Of a stretch of DNA of 54,881 nucleotides, positions 8,289-17,011 are shown piece by piece. Where the stretch lies: contig JAMCWL010000054.1 of the NCBI GenBank assembly GCA_023481285.1, positions 1-54,881 on the forward strand, written 5' to 3'. The DNA comes from Actinomycetota bacterium. GTDB lineage: Bacteria > Actinomycetota > Aquicultoria > Aquicultorales > JAMCWL01. The position numbers were made by a program, and so were the translations under genes. Numbering within the stretch: position 1 is the stretch's first letter; every line of letters starts with the position of its first letter. Below the pieces are notes generated by a model, which was not told the DNA's origin, did not search any database, and worked only from the letters and a program-made list of their open reading frames with translations.

Positions 8289-9131
8289 ATGATAAGAGAG
8301 AGGAACGTCTTGGCGGATATAGCTACAGACCGGTTTGGATTGGAAGCGATCATCAAGAGAATCGAGAAGTACGGTTTCGACTGCCGGCAGCTCCGCCCTT
8401 CATACCTCGAGAGGAGACTACTGGTTAGGTTGCGAGCGACCAAGTCAAAGAGCTATACCGAATATCGAAAGCTGCTTGATAGCGAACCGGCAGAGTACGA
8501 GCTGCTGATGGACGCGCTGACGGTCAACTTGACCGAGTTCTTCCGAGACGCCGAGGTTTTCAAGTTCTTTGCCGATGCCGTGGTACCCGAGCTCCATGAT
8601 CTTATCGCCACGAGCGGCCATCGCCTGATAAGATCATGGAGCGCGGGCTGTGCGTCCGGAGAGGAAGCTTACTCGATAGCGATGACCCTGCATCAGGGCA
8701 CGATCCACCGCAAAGAGAAATTCAATATCTCGGTCACGGGAACCGACATAGACAGCCGCGCCCTGGAGAGGGCTAAACTTGGCCAGTATGACCGGAGATA
8801 CGCCGGCAAAGTACCGGAGCGCTATCAAAGAAGGTACTTCACGGACCACGGTGATTATCTGAAGATATCTCCGGCGATCAGATCACTCGTAAGATTCAAG
8901 CGGTTAGACCTTTTTGCCGAAAAACCTCTAAGAATGGTAGACGTTATCTTCTGCCGGAACGTGATGATCTACTTTAACCGTTCACAGCAGGAGAAGCTGC
9001 AAAAATCGCTCTGCGATTCCCTGCTTAACGCCGGTTATCTTATTTTTGGGCGGAGCGAGAAGTTGGTTGGAGAAGCAGCCGGGCTCATGGAGCCGGTAAA
9101 TGTGTTTCTCCGGGTTTACAGGAAGCGCTAA
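8289..9131 (+). CDS. cheR: Chemotaxis protein methyltransferase CheR
   Basis: 280 residues. The N-terminal helical CheR domain is followed by the SAM-binding domain, with 'WSAGCASGEEAYSIAM' as the SAM motif and 'DVIFCRNVMIYF' as the conserved C-terminal motif. It methylates glutamates on the chemoreceptor encoded next. Start choice is interesting: the sigma-28 promoter predicts transcription from about 8288-8289, making the ATG at 8289 leaderless, while an in-frame TTG at 8310 is preceded by GAGAGG with ordinary spacing. The residues between them are not needed for the domain. I list the ATG but consider the TTG at least as likely. First gene of the che operon. Confidence 0.93.
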   Translation: MIRERNVLADIATDRFGLEAIIKRIEKYGFDCRQLRPSYLERRLLVRLRATKSKSYTEYRKLLDSEPAEYELLMDALTVNLTEFFRDAEVFKFFADAVVPELHDLIATSGHRLIRSWSAGCASGEEAYSIAMTLHQGTIHRKEKFNISVTGTDIDSRALERAKLGQYDRRYAGKVPERYQRRYFTDHGDYLKISPAIRSLVRFKRLDLFAEKPLRMVDVIFCRNVMIYFNRSQQEKLQKSLCDSLLNAGYLIFGRSEKLVGEAAGLMEPVNVFLRVYRKR

Positions 9132-9154
9132 TGCTTCATGTGTAAGGAGGAAAG

Positions 9155-10480
9155 ATGGAAAAGTCAGCCGTTAGGATCCCCTTTTATCGCAGCGTCGTCT
9201 TTATCTGTTACGTGATAACTCTCCTGACAGTCGGCCCGGCCGTCTTCGTAGGTCTCTTCTGGATGATGCCGGATGTGGTCCAACTGATGCCCAAGGGTGC
9301 TGACGTAAAGCCGCTGGTAAGCACACTTGTCCTGGCGGCATTGGTAAAAATGCCAGCCGTGACGCTCTTGATCGGCAGCCCGCTCTGGATTTACGCCCTC
9401 GGCAAGTACATCACCAAACCCATCAGGGGCTTGGGGGTGACGCTGACCGACGCGTCCACCGGCGATCTCACCGGCTTGGTAAAGATAAAGCGAGATGACG
9501 AGGTTGGACGCCTATCAGAACAGGTCAACGGGGTAATCTCGAACCTCCGTGAGACGGTTTCGCGGATCAAGAGTTCCACGGAGGTCGTGAGCTCGGCGGC
9601 AAACCAGCTCTCCCTCTCCGCTCAGAACGTAAATACCGCCACGATGGAGGTCTCGACAAGCATCCAGCAGATATCCAAGGGCGCCGAGCTCCAAGCCCAG
9701 AAGATAGATGAGACGGCCCAGGCACTCAAGCGAATGAACCAGGTCGTCCACGACGTTGCGCACCAGTCCCAGGCGGCTGCCGAGACGTCCGAAGAAGCGG
9801 CCACCATCGCGGAGCGCGGCGAGATCGCCACCAACCGCGCGGTGGCCAAGATCACGGAGGTGCGCGACGTCATCGCCAGCTCGGCGAGCACGGTCACCGC
9901 CCTCGGGGAGAGGTCCAAGCAGGTTACAAAGATAATCGACGTCATAACGGACATAGCGGACCAGACCAACCTTCTCGCGTTAAACGCGGCGATCGAAGCG
10001 GCGAGAGCCGGGGAGGCCGGCAGGGGCTTTGCGGTCGTCGCCGAGGAGGTTCGCAAGCTAGCCGAGGGATCGGCGTCAGCCGCAGACCAGATCGGTTCGC
10101 TCTTAAGCGAAGTTCAAAACGACACGGAAGCGGCAGTCTCCGCCATGGGCGTCGGCAAGCGCGAAATTGAAAATGGCGTCGAGGTGGTCAACGAAGCAGG
10201 CGAGGCGCTCAAGCATATAACCAGGGCCGCCCGGGAAACCAGCCAGATAGCCGTGCGAATCTCGGAGATGATGCAGGAACAGATCGTCATCTCCGAGACG
10301 GTCGAAAACGCCATGAGCGACATCGTCTCCGTCGTCGAGGAGAACGCGGCGAGCGCGGAGGAGACGGCGGCGGCGACCGAGGAGGAGACGGCGTCCATGG
10401 AAGAGATAACCGCCGCCGCCCAGGAGCTTGCCGATATGGCCGGTAAACTCGAAGAGGCCATTGGCCGGTTTAAGATATAG
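9155..10480 (+). CDS. Methyl-accepting chemotaxis protein with minimal sensor
   Basis: 441 residues, strong ribosome site AAGGAGG. Two transmembrane helices (about residues 9-35 and 52-80) are separated by only about 17 exposed residues, so there is no ordinary periplasmic ligand-binding domain. A HAMP domain ('YITKPIRGLGVTLTDASTGDL') and a full signalling domain follow, with the hairpin-tip 'GRGFAVVAEEVRKLAEGSA' and Glu/Gln-rich flanking helices for CheR/CheB modification. Such a receptor probably senses a membrane, energy or intracellular state, or a partner protein. Directly downstream of cheR, with cheW 12 bases after. Confidence 0.92.
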   Translation: MEKSAVRIPFYRSVVFICYVITLLTVGPAVFVGLFWMMPDVVQLMPKGADVKPLVSTLVLAALVKMPAVTLLIGSPLWIYALGKYITKPIRGLGVTLTDASTGDLTGLVKIKRDDEVGRLSEQVNGVISNLRETVSRIKSSTEVVSSAANQLSLSAQNVNTATMEVSTSIQQISKGAELQAQKIDETAQALKRMNQVVHDVAHQSQAAAETSEEAATIAERGEIATNRAVAKITEVRDVIASSASTVTALGERSKQVTKIIDVITDIADQTNLLALNAAIEAARAGEAGRGFAVVAEEVRKLAEGSASAADQIGSLLSEVQNDTEAAVSAMGVGKREIENGVEVVNEAGEALKHITRAARETSQIAVRISEMMQEQIVISETVENAMSDIVSVVEENAASAEETAAATEEETASMEEITAAAQELADMAGKLEEAIGRFKI

Positions 10481-10491
10481 CGAGGCCCAAA

Positions 10492-11001
10492 ATGGTTAAT
10501 AATGCTCCAAACGAAGAGAAAGTCGTCGTTATTCGCCTGGGCGATGAGGAGTACGGCGTTGATATCCTCGTCGTCGCGGAGATAATCAGACCGACCGAGA
10601 TAACGCCGTTGCCCAGAGCGCCCAAGTCGGTCGTCGGGTTGATCAACTTACGAGGAAAAGTCATACCGGTCATCGACGCCCGTGAAAGGTTTGACCTGCC
10701 GAAAGTGAAGTCCAAGCAAAGCGAGCGCATCGTCATACTCAGCATGGACGACGGCCAACTGATAGGGGTTCGAGTAGACGCGGCGACGGAAATCCTGACG
10801 CTCGGCGGCGACGAGATCGGTCCGGCCCCGGACCTCGCGCTAAGCGATGGAATTAAGGAAGCGATCAGAGCTGTCGCCAACCGCGACGATCGTCTCATAA
10901 TCCTTCTGAACCCGGAGAAGATTCTGCCCCCATCCGAGCTTGAGCAGACGTTTGTTGCTGCTGAAGAGCATAGCGCGGGCGAGGAGGCGGAGGTTGAGTG
11001 A
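10492..11001 (+). CDS. cheW: Chemotaxis coupling protein CheW
   Basis: 169 residues, single CheW domain with 'VVIRLGDEEYGVDILVVAEIIRP' (quoted in part as GDEEYGVDI) and 'LINLRGKVIPVIDARERF'. It bridges the receptor and CheA. An acidic tail of about 15 residues (EEHSAGEEAEVE) extends past the domain. The stop overlaps the GTG start of the following cheY, implying translational coupling. Confidence 0.93.
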   Translation: MVNNAPNEEKVVVIRLGDEEYGVDILVVAEIIRPTEITPLPRAPKSVVGLINLRGKVIPVIDARERFDLPKVKSKQSERIVILSMDDGQLIGVRVDAATEILTLGGDEIGPAPDLALSDGIKEAIRAVANRDDRLIILLNPEKILPPSELEQTFVAAEEHSAGEEAEVE

Positions 11002-11360
11002 AACGAGTGTTAATCGTCGATGACGCCGCCTTTATGCGCGTGATGATTAAGAACATCTTGACGCGCGAGGGATTCAATATTGTCGGCGAGGCCGGCAATG
11101 GCGTCGAGGCCATTAAATTATACGGCGATCTCAAGCCCGATGTGGTGACGATGGATATCACGATGCCCCAAATGGACGGCCTTACGGCACTCAAGAGCAT
11201 TCTTCAGAAGGACGAGAGCGCCCGAGTCGTGATGGTCAGCGCAATGGGTCAGGAGAAGCTGATATTCGAAGCTCTCGATGCCGGAGCGGTAGATTTTATT
11301 ACCAAGCCGTTTCAGCCGAGCAAAGTGGTTGAAACGCTCAACGGCTGTCTCAACAAGTAA
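10998..11360 (+). CDS. cheY: Chemotaxis response regulator CheY
   Basis: 120 residues, a lone receiver domain. Acidic pair D8-D9, phosphoacceptor D53 ('TMDITMPQMDG'), the conserved Ser/Thr region 'VMVSAMG' and Lys in 'FITKPF' are all present. Phosphorylated by CheA and dephosphorylated by the CheC encoded downstream, it would bind the flagellar switch. Starts with GTG overlapping the cheW stop. This is probably the true CheY of the operon; the receiver at 16529 is a second one. Confidence 0.92.
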   Translation: MKRVLIVDDAAFMRVMIKNILTREGFNIVGEAGNGVEAIKLYGDLKPDVVTMDITMPQMDGLTALKSILQKDESARVVMVSAMGQEKLIFEALDAGAVDFITKPFQPSKVVETLNGCLNK

Positions 11361-11381
11361 GCGGAAGATAAGGAAGACCGG

Positions 11382-12428
11382 ATGCCGATTCGTGTTTTAG
11401 TCGTCGACGACTCGGCGCTCATGCGCTCGATTGTCGTGAATATGCTCTCGACGGATGACGCTTTGGAAATCGTCGATATCGCCCGAGACGGGCTTGAAGC
11501 GGTCGAAAAGACAAAGCTTCACTCTCCCGATGTGGTGACGCTCGATATCGAGATGCCAAGGCTGAACGGCCTGGAGGCTCTCAAGCTCATTATGAGAGAG
11601 TGCCCAACCAGGGTCATCATGCTGAGCAGCCTGAGCTCGCCTGAGACGACCTACGAAGCGATAAGCCAGGGCGCGGTCGACTTCATTGCGAAGCCCCCCC
11701 CCGGAGCGCCCCTTGCCAAGGAAGAGTTCGTGAGCGAATTGATAGATAAGATTAAAGCCGCCGCCATGGTGAGCCTTTCGAAGCTGGTCGCCACTGCGCC
11801 CGCTAAAAAAGTCCGGCGACTTGGATACGGTAAGGCGCTCTTTATGAACAAGGTGGTGGCGATCGGGTCTTCAACCGGTGGCCCAAAAGCTTTGGAAACG
11901 GTTCTCGAATCGATACCCGAAGAGCTACCGGCGGCTTTGCTGATAGTCCAGCATTTGCCGGTAGGCTTTTCAAAAGCGCTTGCCGACAGGCTCAACGAGA
12001 GGTCTACGATACAGGCCAAGGAGGCGGAAGACGGCGATGAGATTTGTCCCGGGTTCGCCCTGATCGCTCCAGCCGGTTATCATATGGTCGTTGCCAAAGG
12101 GAACGGCCAGCCTAGAGTTGCGCTTGAGGACGGACAAAAGCTGTGGGGAGTCAAGCCGGCTGCAGACAAGCTGATGGTCTCGGTTGCCGAACGGTTTGGA
12201 ACAAGAAGTGTCGGCGTTCTCCTCTCTGGGATGGGCGTAGATGGAGCCGACGGGCTGTCGGCTATCAAGCGCCGGCATGGCAAGACGATTGTGCAGGATG
12301 AAGCGACAAGCATCATCTTCGGCATGCCCAAGGCGGCCATAGAAAAAGGCTCGGTCGATGAGGTTCTCCCCGTCACCGAGATCGCGAGAGCGTTAGGAAA
12401 GATCTGCGCTAAAAAGGTGGGAGGATAA
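11382..12428 (+). CDS. cheB: Chemotaxis response regulator methylesterase CheB
   Basis: 348 residues. N-terminal receiver domain with phosphoacceptor D55 ('VVTLDIEMPRLNG'), linker, then the methylesterase/deamidase domain with the nucleophile in 'IGSSTGGPKAL', the catalytic His in 'IVQHLPVGFS' and Asp in 'GMGVDGADG'. It removes methyl groups added by CheR and can deamidate receptor glutamines. The last base of its stop is the first base of cheA's ATG (TAATG), so the two are coupled. Confidence 0.95.
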   Translation: MPIRVLVVDDSALMRSIVVNMLSTDDALEIVDIARDGLEAVEKTKLHSPDVVTLDIEMPRLNGLEALKLIMRECPTRVIMLSSLSSPETTYEAISQGAVDFIAKPPPGAPLAKEEFVSELIDKIKAAAMVSLSKLVATAPAKKVRRLGYGKALFMNKVVAIGSSTGGPKALETVLESIPEELPAALLIVQHLPVGFSKALADRLNERSTIQAKEAEDGDEICPGFALIAPAGYHMVVAKGNGQPRVALEDGQKLWGVKPAADKLMVSVAERFGTRSVGVLLSGMGVDGADGLSAIKRRHGKTIVQDEATSIIFGMPKAAIEKGSVDEVLPVTEIARALGKICAKKVGG

Positions 12429-14302
12429 TGAGCGTAGATATGTCGGCATACCTGGACATATTCAACACTGAGGCCACGGAGCTTCTCGCAAGTCTTAACA
12501 ACGCTCTTCTCGCCCTGGAAAGAAACGGCGTCGATGCAGTTCAGATCAACGAGACGTTTCGCGTGGCCCACACCTTGAAGGGCATGGCGGCGACGATGGG
12601 CTTCAACAAGATGGCCGAGCTCACTCATGGCATGGAAGCGCTCCTCGAAAAAGTCAGGAAAGGCCAACGTACCATCAATTCGGAGCTGCTCGACCTTCTC
12701 TTCAACTGCCTGGATGCCTTAAGCGTCCTCCTTAAGACCGGCGAGCTTGAAAGCCTGGAGGAGCTGAAGGCTGCGCTCGACGCCGCGAGCACGGGGCATT
12801 GTCCAAGCGAGAGCGGTTACGAGGTGAGCGTAAAGTTCTTAAAGAGCTGTGCGATGCCAAAAGCGCGTTCCCACGTCGTTATAAAAGCCCTGGAGAAGAT
12901 AGCTACGGTTGAGAGCTCCAACATGGAAGAGCTTTCGAAGGGAACCTTACCGGATAGCTTCAAGGTTACCATCCGCTCAACAGCCGACAGGGCGACGATA
13001 GAGAGCGTTCTCTTGAGCGTCTCGGAAGTGGAGGCTGCAAGCGTAACCAGGTTTAAAGATAAGAAAAAGCCGGTTGGAAAAAAGGCGGTCGGGGAAGTTG
13101 ATGAGAGCACAAGGCAACCGGGGGTATCGCTAAGCGAAACGATCAGGGTAAACGCGGCCCATCTGGACAATCTGCTCAACTTGGTCAGCGAGATGGTCGT
13201 CAACCGGACGCGACTTGAAACGCTCGTATCTTCCGAGCAATTCGGGTCGCTCACCGATGCGATCGACGAATTGGGGCAGATCACATCCGGCCTTCAAGAA
13301 GAGATACTGGCGATGAGGATGATACCGGTAAGCTATGTCTTCAATCGCTTCCCTAGGATGGTGCGAGACGTCGCCCACCAGCTTCGCAAGGAAGTAGAGC
13401 TGGTTATTGAGGGCCAGGATATCGATCTTGACCGCATGGTCCTGGACGAAATAAGTGAACCGCTCACTCATCTCTTGAGGAATGCGATCGACCATGGCAT
13501 TGAGCCGCCCGAGATCAGGGTCGCTTCAGGCAAACCGAGGACGGGCACGGTTAAGTTGTCGGCTGCCAGGAAACATGGGAGCGTCGTCATCGAGGTCGCC
13601 GACGATGGGCGAGGGATCGACCCGGAGAAGATCAAAAAGATCGCCCTTGAAAAAGGCCTGGCCGACCCCGAGGAGATCGCATCCATGGGGAACGACGATT
13701 GCTACTCCCTCATGTGGAAGCCTGGATTTACGACCGTCGGCAAGGCGACGGCGATATCCGGGCGAGGGGTTGGGCTGGATGCGGTCAAAGACAAGATCAG
13801 CGACCTTGGCGGAATCTTGAGAATCCGTTCCATGCTGGGTTCCGGTAGCTCTTTCGGCCTAGAAGTGCCCCTGACCCTGGCTCTTATCCCTGCCCTGATG
13901 GTCACGGTAAGAAAGCAAATATTCGCGTTGCCCTTGAGCAATGTCATAGACATAGCGTCGTCCCACGATGTGGAGACGCACCGGATAGGCGACCGCCAGG
14001 TCATCGTCTTTAGGGGAGAAACCATCCCCCTCGTCGATCAACGGGCCATCTTCGGCGGTCCCGACCCCGATCGAAAGCCCGGCTATGTGGTGACCGTTCA
14101 GGTCGGCGACGACAGGGTCGGATTAAAGGTCGAGCGCGTAATCAGGAAGCAGGAGATCGTTCTCAAACCGCTCACCTGCTTTTTACGAGGGATTAAAAGT
14201 CTTGCCGGGTCAACCGTACTGGGCGACGGTACGGTGGCCCTGGTAGTCGACCCCAGAAACCTTCTCGAATGTGAGCGCAAATTAAGGGGAGCTTATGTCT
14301 AA
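12428..14302 (+). CDS. cheA: Chemotaxis histidine kinase CheA
   Basis: 624 residues with the standard P1-P5 order. P1 Hpt domain carries H48 in 'FRVAHTLKGMAATMGF'; a P2-like region (about 130-205) precedes the P3 dimerisation helices ('LDNLLNLVSEMVVNRTRL'); P4 ATPase has the N box 'LTHLLRNAIDHGIE', 'VADDGRGID' and 'GRGVGLDAVK'; P5 is the CheW-like regulatory domain. It autophosphorylates on H48 and passes phosphate to CheY and CheB. The start overlaps cheB by one base and its end overlaps cheC by eight. Confidence 0.96.
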   Translation: MSVDMSAYLDIFNTEATELLASLNNALLALERNGVDAVQINETFRVAHTLKGMAATMGFNKMAELTHGMEALLEKVRKGQRTINSELLDLLFNCLDALSVLLKTGELESLEELKAALDAASTGHCPSESGYEVSVKFLKSCAMPKARSHVVIKALEKIATVESSNMEELSKGTLPDSFKVTIRSTADRATIESVLLSVSEVEAASVTRFKDKKKPVGKKAVGEVDESTRQPGVSLSETIRVNAAHLDNLLNLVSEMVVNRTRLETLVSSEQFGSLTDAIDELGQITSGLQEEILAMRMIPVSYVFNRFPRMVRDVAHQLRKEVELVIEGQDIDLDRMVLDEISEPLTHLLRNAIDHGIEPPEIRVASGKPRTGTVKLSAARKHGSVVIEVADDGRGIDPEKIKKIALEKGLADPEEIASMGNDDCYSLMWKPGFTTVGKATAISGRGVGLDAVKDKISDLGGILRIRSMLGSGSSFGLEVPLTLALIPALMVTVRKQIFALPLSNVIDIASSHDVETHRIGDRQVIVFRGETIPLVDQRAIFGGPDPDRKPGYVVTVQVGDDRVGLKVERVIRKQEIVLKPLTCFLRGIKSLAGSTVLGDGTVALVVDPRNLLECERKLRGAYV

Positions 14303-14909
14303 CGATACGAACTTGGGAGATTTCGAACTCGACGCCCTGCGAGAGATCGGCAATATTGGAGCCGGTCATGCGGCGACCTCACTCTCGCATGTATTGGACA
14401 GGAAAATCCTGATCGACGTGCCTAATATAAAGATCGTTCCCCTCGTTAAGCTACCGGAGCAAGCAGCCGACCGGGTGGAGGAGCCGGTAACCGCCGTTTA
14501 TGTCAGAATTACCGGGGATATCACGGGGACAACGCTCTTTCTGCTCTCAAGCGAGAGCGCCAGGAGGATTGCCTCCGTTCTCTTGAACGACGGAGAGAAT
14601 TCAATTCACTTGAGCCGCAAGGGCAAAAACTTGCTGAACAGAATCGGCGGCATCATGGTCAGCTCTTACCTGAACGCTCTGGCCATGTTCACCGGCTTGC
14701 GCGTTGTAGCCACCGAACCGAGCTTCGCTTTTGATATGGCCGGGGCTCTCGTCGAGGCGGTGGCGATCGAACTCGATCTCGAGGCGGAAGTAGGCATCGT
14801 GGTCGAAACCAGGTTCGTCGATGACGATGAAGAGGTGGATGGACGCATCGTCTTTCTGCCAACCCCCAAGTCCCTAGGTTCGATTTTGGCGAAAATTGGA
14901 GTTTATTGA
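14295..14909 (+). CDS. cheC: CheY-P phosphatase CheC
   Basis: 204 residues. The first active-site helix 'LREIGNIGAGHAATSLS' has the Glu and Asn required for CheY-P hydrolysis. The second helix, which in two-site CheC proteins repeats that pattern, reads 'LNRIGGIMVSSYLNAL' and lacks both residues, so this protein probably has one working site. In Bacillus and Thermotoga CheC binds CheD, encoded next. The start ATG overlaps the end of cheA by eight bases. Confidence 0.9.
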   Translation: MSNDTNLGDFELDALREIGNIGAGHAATSLSHVLDRKILIDVPNIKIVPLVKLPEQAADRVEEPVTAVYVRITGDITGTTLFLLSSESARRIASVLLNDGENSIHLSRKGKNLLNRIGGIMVSSYLNALAMFTGLRVVATEPSFAFDMAGALVEAVAIELDLEAEVGIVVETRFVDDDEEVDGRIVFLPTPKSLGSILAKIGVY

Positions 14910-14912
14910 ACG

Positions 14913-15407
14913 ATGGCTGGAGAAGAGGTAAAGAGCACGGAGCATAACGTGGGCCTCGGTGAATTAAAGGCGTCGAGTGGGCGGGTGGTCCTGGTCACCA
15001 GAGCGCTCGGCTCTTGCATCGCGGTCGCCCTCTATGATAGAGAGCGCAAAGTTGGTGGTCTGGCCCATGTGATGTTGCCAAAAGGATCTTCGAGATCGAT
15101 TGGTACGGCCGGCAAATTCGCTGACGAGGCCATCTCCAACTTGCTTCTGGAGATGAAGAAGTTTGGCTGCGACGGCACGGTCGTGGCCAAAATAGCCGGT
15201 GGGTCAGAGATGTTTAAGAGCAAGGGCTCTTCTATCGGCACCATAGGCAAGAACAATATCGAGATGGTTAAGCAGGTGCTGAGAAAGATGAAGGTGCCCG
15301 TCGTCGCCTCGGACGTCGGCGGGAACAAGGCGCGCTCCGTCTTCTTCGATACGGAAACGGGCCTCTTAATGGTGCGCTCTGTAAACGGAGAGACGAGGCG
15401 GATGTGA
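14913..15407 (+). CDS. cheD: Chemoreceptor glutamine deamidase CheD
   Basis: 164 residues. Catalytic Cys in 'ALGSCIAVALYD' and His in 'GLAHVMLP' are conserved, and 'GGNKARSVFFDTETG' near the C-terminus is the family tail. It deamidates receptor glutamines and is inhibited or sequestered by CheC. It follows cheC by three bases, and the next gene's GTG overlaps its stop. Confidence 0.94.
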   Translation: MAGEEVKSTEHNVGLGELKASSGRVVLVTRALGSCIAVALYDRERKVGGLAHVMLPKGSSRSIGTAGKFADEAISNLLLEMKKFGCDGTVVAKIAGGSEMFKSKGSSIGTIGKNNIEMVKQVLRKMKVPVVASDVGGNKARSVFFDTETGLLMVRSVNGETRRM

Positions 15408-16519
15408 GGTCCGGGGTTTCTATGAGGAAGATAAAGGCGGTCGAAGCGCAAGATAAAAGTCTCGAGAGGTGTAGCGCGCTCGAGAAAGAATGCTGGGAGC
15501 TCGCAAAAACAAACGCCGAGCTTGAGGATAAGCTGGCCGAGATATACTTCACTCACGAGTTCTTTAAAGCGCTGACCGGACGGGTGAACGTCATGCAGGT
15601 ATCCGCGCTCATCTCCGATGGAGCGGTCGGCATATTGGGTTCCGAGACCGCCTGTGTCTACCTCTTCAATCATCGAGAGAGCGAACTTGAACCCAAGGGC
15701 GCTCAGGGGCGCTCGCTCTCCGATTTCAAGCAATCGGTCAAGCTTGGCGAAACGGTCATCGGAGTGGCGATCGAAAGAGAAGAGCTGACGGAGCACGTAG
15801 ATCCATCGCCTGACGATTCGTTCCTCGCCAACAGCGCATCTTGGACGGGCTTGCAAGCCGCCATACCGTTGAAGACACAGGAGACGGCGCTGGGCGTGGT
15901 GGCAATTGCAACCGCCAAGCGCAACAAGCTTACTCCAGCCGAGCGGGAGAGGTTTGAGAACATCGCCAACATGAGCACGCTCGCCCTGCACAACGCCCTT
16001 CTGAACGAGGAACTCGAATGGCTGTCGGTGACCGACAGGCTGACCGAACTCTACGACTACGGTTACTTCCAGGGAAGACTTCGGGAAGAGCTGCACCGGG
16101 CTGAACGCATGGACCACAAGATAAGCCTCATAATGATCGACATCGACTACTTCAAGGATTACAACGACGCGTTCGGCCACCCGAAAGGGGATCTTGTTTT
16201 AAAGAGATTGGCACAGATTCTCAGAGACAACACTAGAGATATCGATATCATCGCACGCTATGGCGGGGAGGAGTTTGCTATAATCCTGCCGGAAACCGAA
16301 AAGCAGACGGCCTTGGTGGCTGCCGAGAGAATAAGGATGGCGGTGGAGAGAACCGAGTTTGCAGGGAATGAGAACTTGCCCATAGTGAACAAGACGATCA
16401 GCCTTGGGGTAGCCTGTTATCCGGATGACGCAAAAACCCCGGAAAGCCTGATCGAAAAGACGGATGAGGCGCTTTACGCCGCGAAATGGCGGGGACGCAA
16501 CAGAACGCAGAGTATTTGA
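15404..16519 (+). CDS. GAF-domain diguanylate cyclase (GGDEF)
   Basis: 371 residues. A short coiled N-terminus is followed by a GAF-like sensor (about 45-200) and a C-terminal GGDEF domain. The catalytic signature is intact as 'RYGGEEFAIILP', with 'MIDIDYFKDYND' as the metal site. An allosteric I-site RDID stands exactly five residues before GGEEF, so product inhibition by c-di-GMP is expected. It is translationally coupled to cheD (GTG overlapping the TGA), tying c-di-GMP production to chemotaxis expression. An ATG at 15422 is an alternative start. Confidence 0.92.
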   Translation: MRSGVSMRKIKAVEAQDKSLERCSALEKECWELAKTNAELEDKLAEIYFTHEFFKALTGRVNVMQVSALISDGAVGILGSETACVYLFNHRESELEPKGAQGRSLSDFKQSVKLGETVIGVAIEREELTEHVDPSPDDSFLANSASWTGLQAAIPLKTQETALGVVAIATAKRNKLTPAERERFENIANMSTLALHNALLNEELEWLSVTDRLTELYDYGYFQGRLREELHRAERMDHKISLIMIDIDYFKDYNDAFGHPKGDLVLKRLAQILRDNTRDIDIIARYGGEEFAIILPETEKQTALVAAERIRMAVERTEFAGNENLPIVNKTISLGVACYPDDAKTPESLIEKTDEALYAAKWRGRNRTQSI

Positions 16520-16528
16520 GGTGGAGAG

Positions 16529-17011
16529 ATGTCCAAGATGGTTCTGATCGTTGACGACAGCCGGATGATGAGATTGATGGTCCGAACGAACCTGGAAGCC
16601 GCCGGCTTCGAGGTCGTCGAGGCGGAGGACGGAGACGACGGCATCGAGAAGGCCGCAAACGAAAATCCCGATCTCATAATTCTCGACGCCGTCATGCCCA
16701 GGCTGGGCGGGTTCGACGCTCTTAAGGTTCTGAAGTCCGACTCGAAGACGGCGGCCATTCCGGTCATCATGTTGACCGCTCAAAGCAACACGACGGACCA
16801 GATCGAGGGGTGGTCGGGCGGAGCGTCGGAGTACGTAACCAAGCCCTTTAATCCGGCAACGTTGATGGAGATCGTCCAAAAAGTACTGGGAGAAGAGGAG
16901 TATAACCTTCAGAAGAAAGAGCGCCAGATCGAGAAGTTGACCGTCTTGCAGAAGTTAAAAGAAAGAACGGGGGCAAATGGGAGGTCAGAAGGAGACGGCG
17001 GTGACAGATAA
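16529..17011 (+). CDS. CheY-like response regulator with charged C-terminal tail
   Basis: 160 residues. Receiver domain with acidic D9-D10, phosphoacceptor D53 ('IILDAVMPRLGG'), 'VIMLTAQ' and 'YVTKPFNP' Lys. Beyond the domain, about 40 residues form a Lys/Glu/Gln-rich helix likely to be a coiled coil. It lies between the GGDEF cyclase and the HD-GYP phosphodiesterase, so it may relay a phosphorylation signal to one of them; that is inference. The next gene starts inside its 3' end. Confidence 0.88.
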   Translation: MSKMVLIVDDSRMMRLMVRTNLEAAGFEVVEAEDGDDGIEKAANENPDLIILDAVMPRLGGFDALKVLKSDSKTAAIPVIMLTAQSNTTDQIEGWSGGASEYVTKPFNPATLMEIVQKVLGEEEYNLQKKERQIEKLTVLQKLKERTGANGRSEGDGGDR

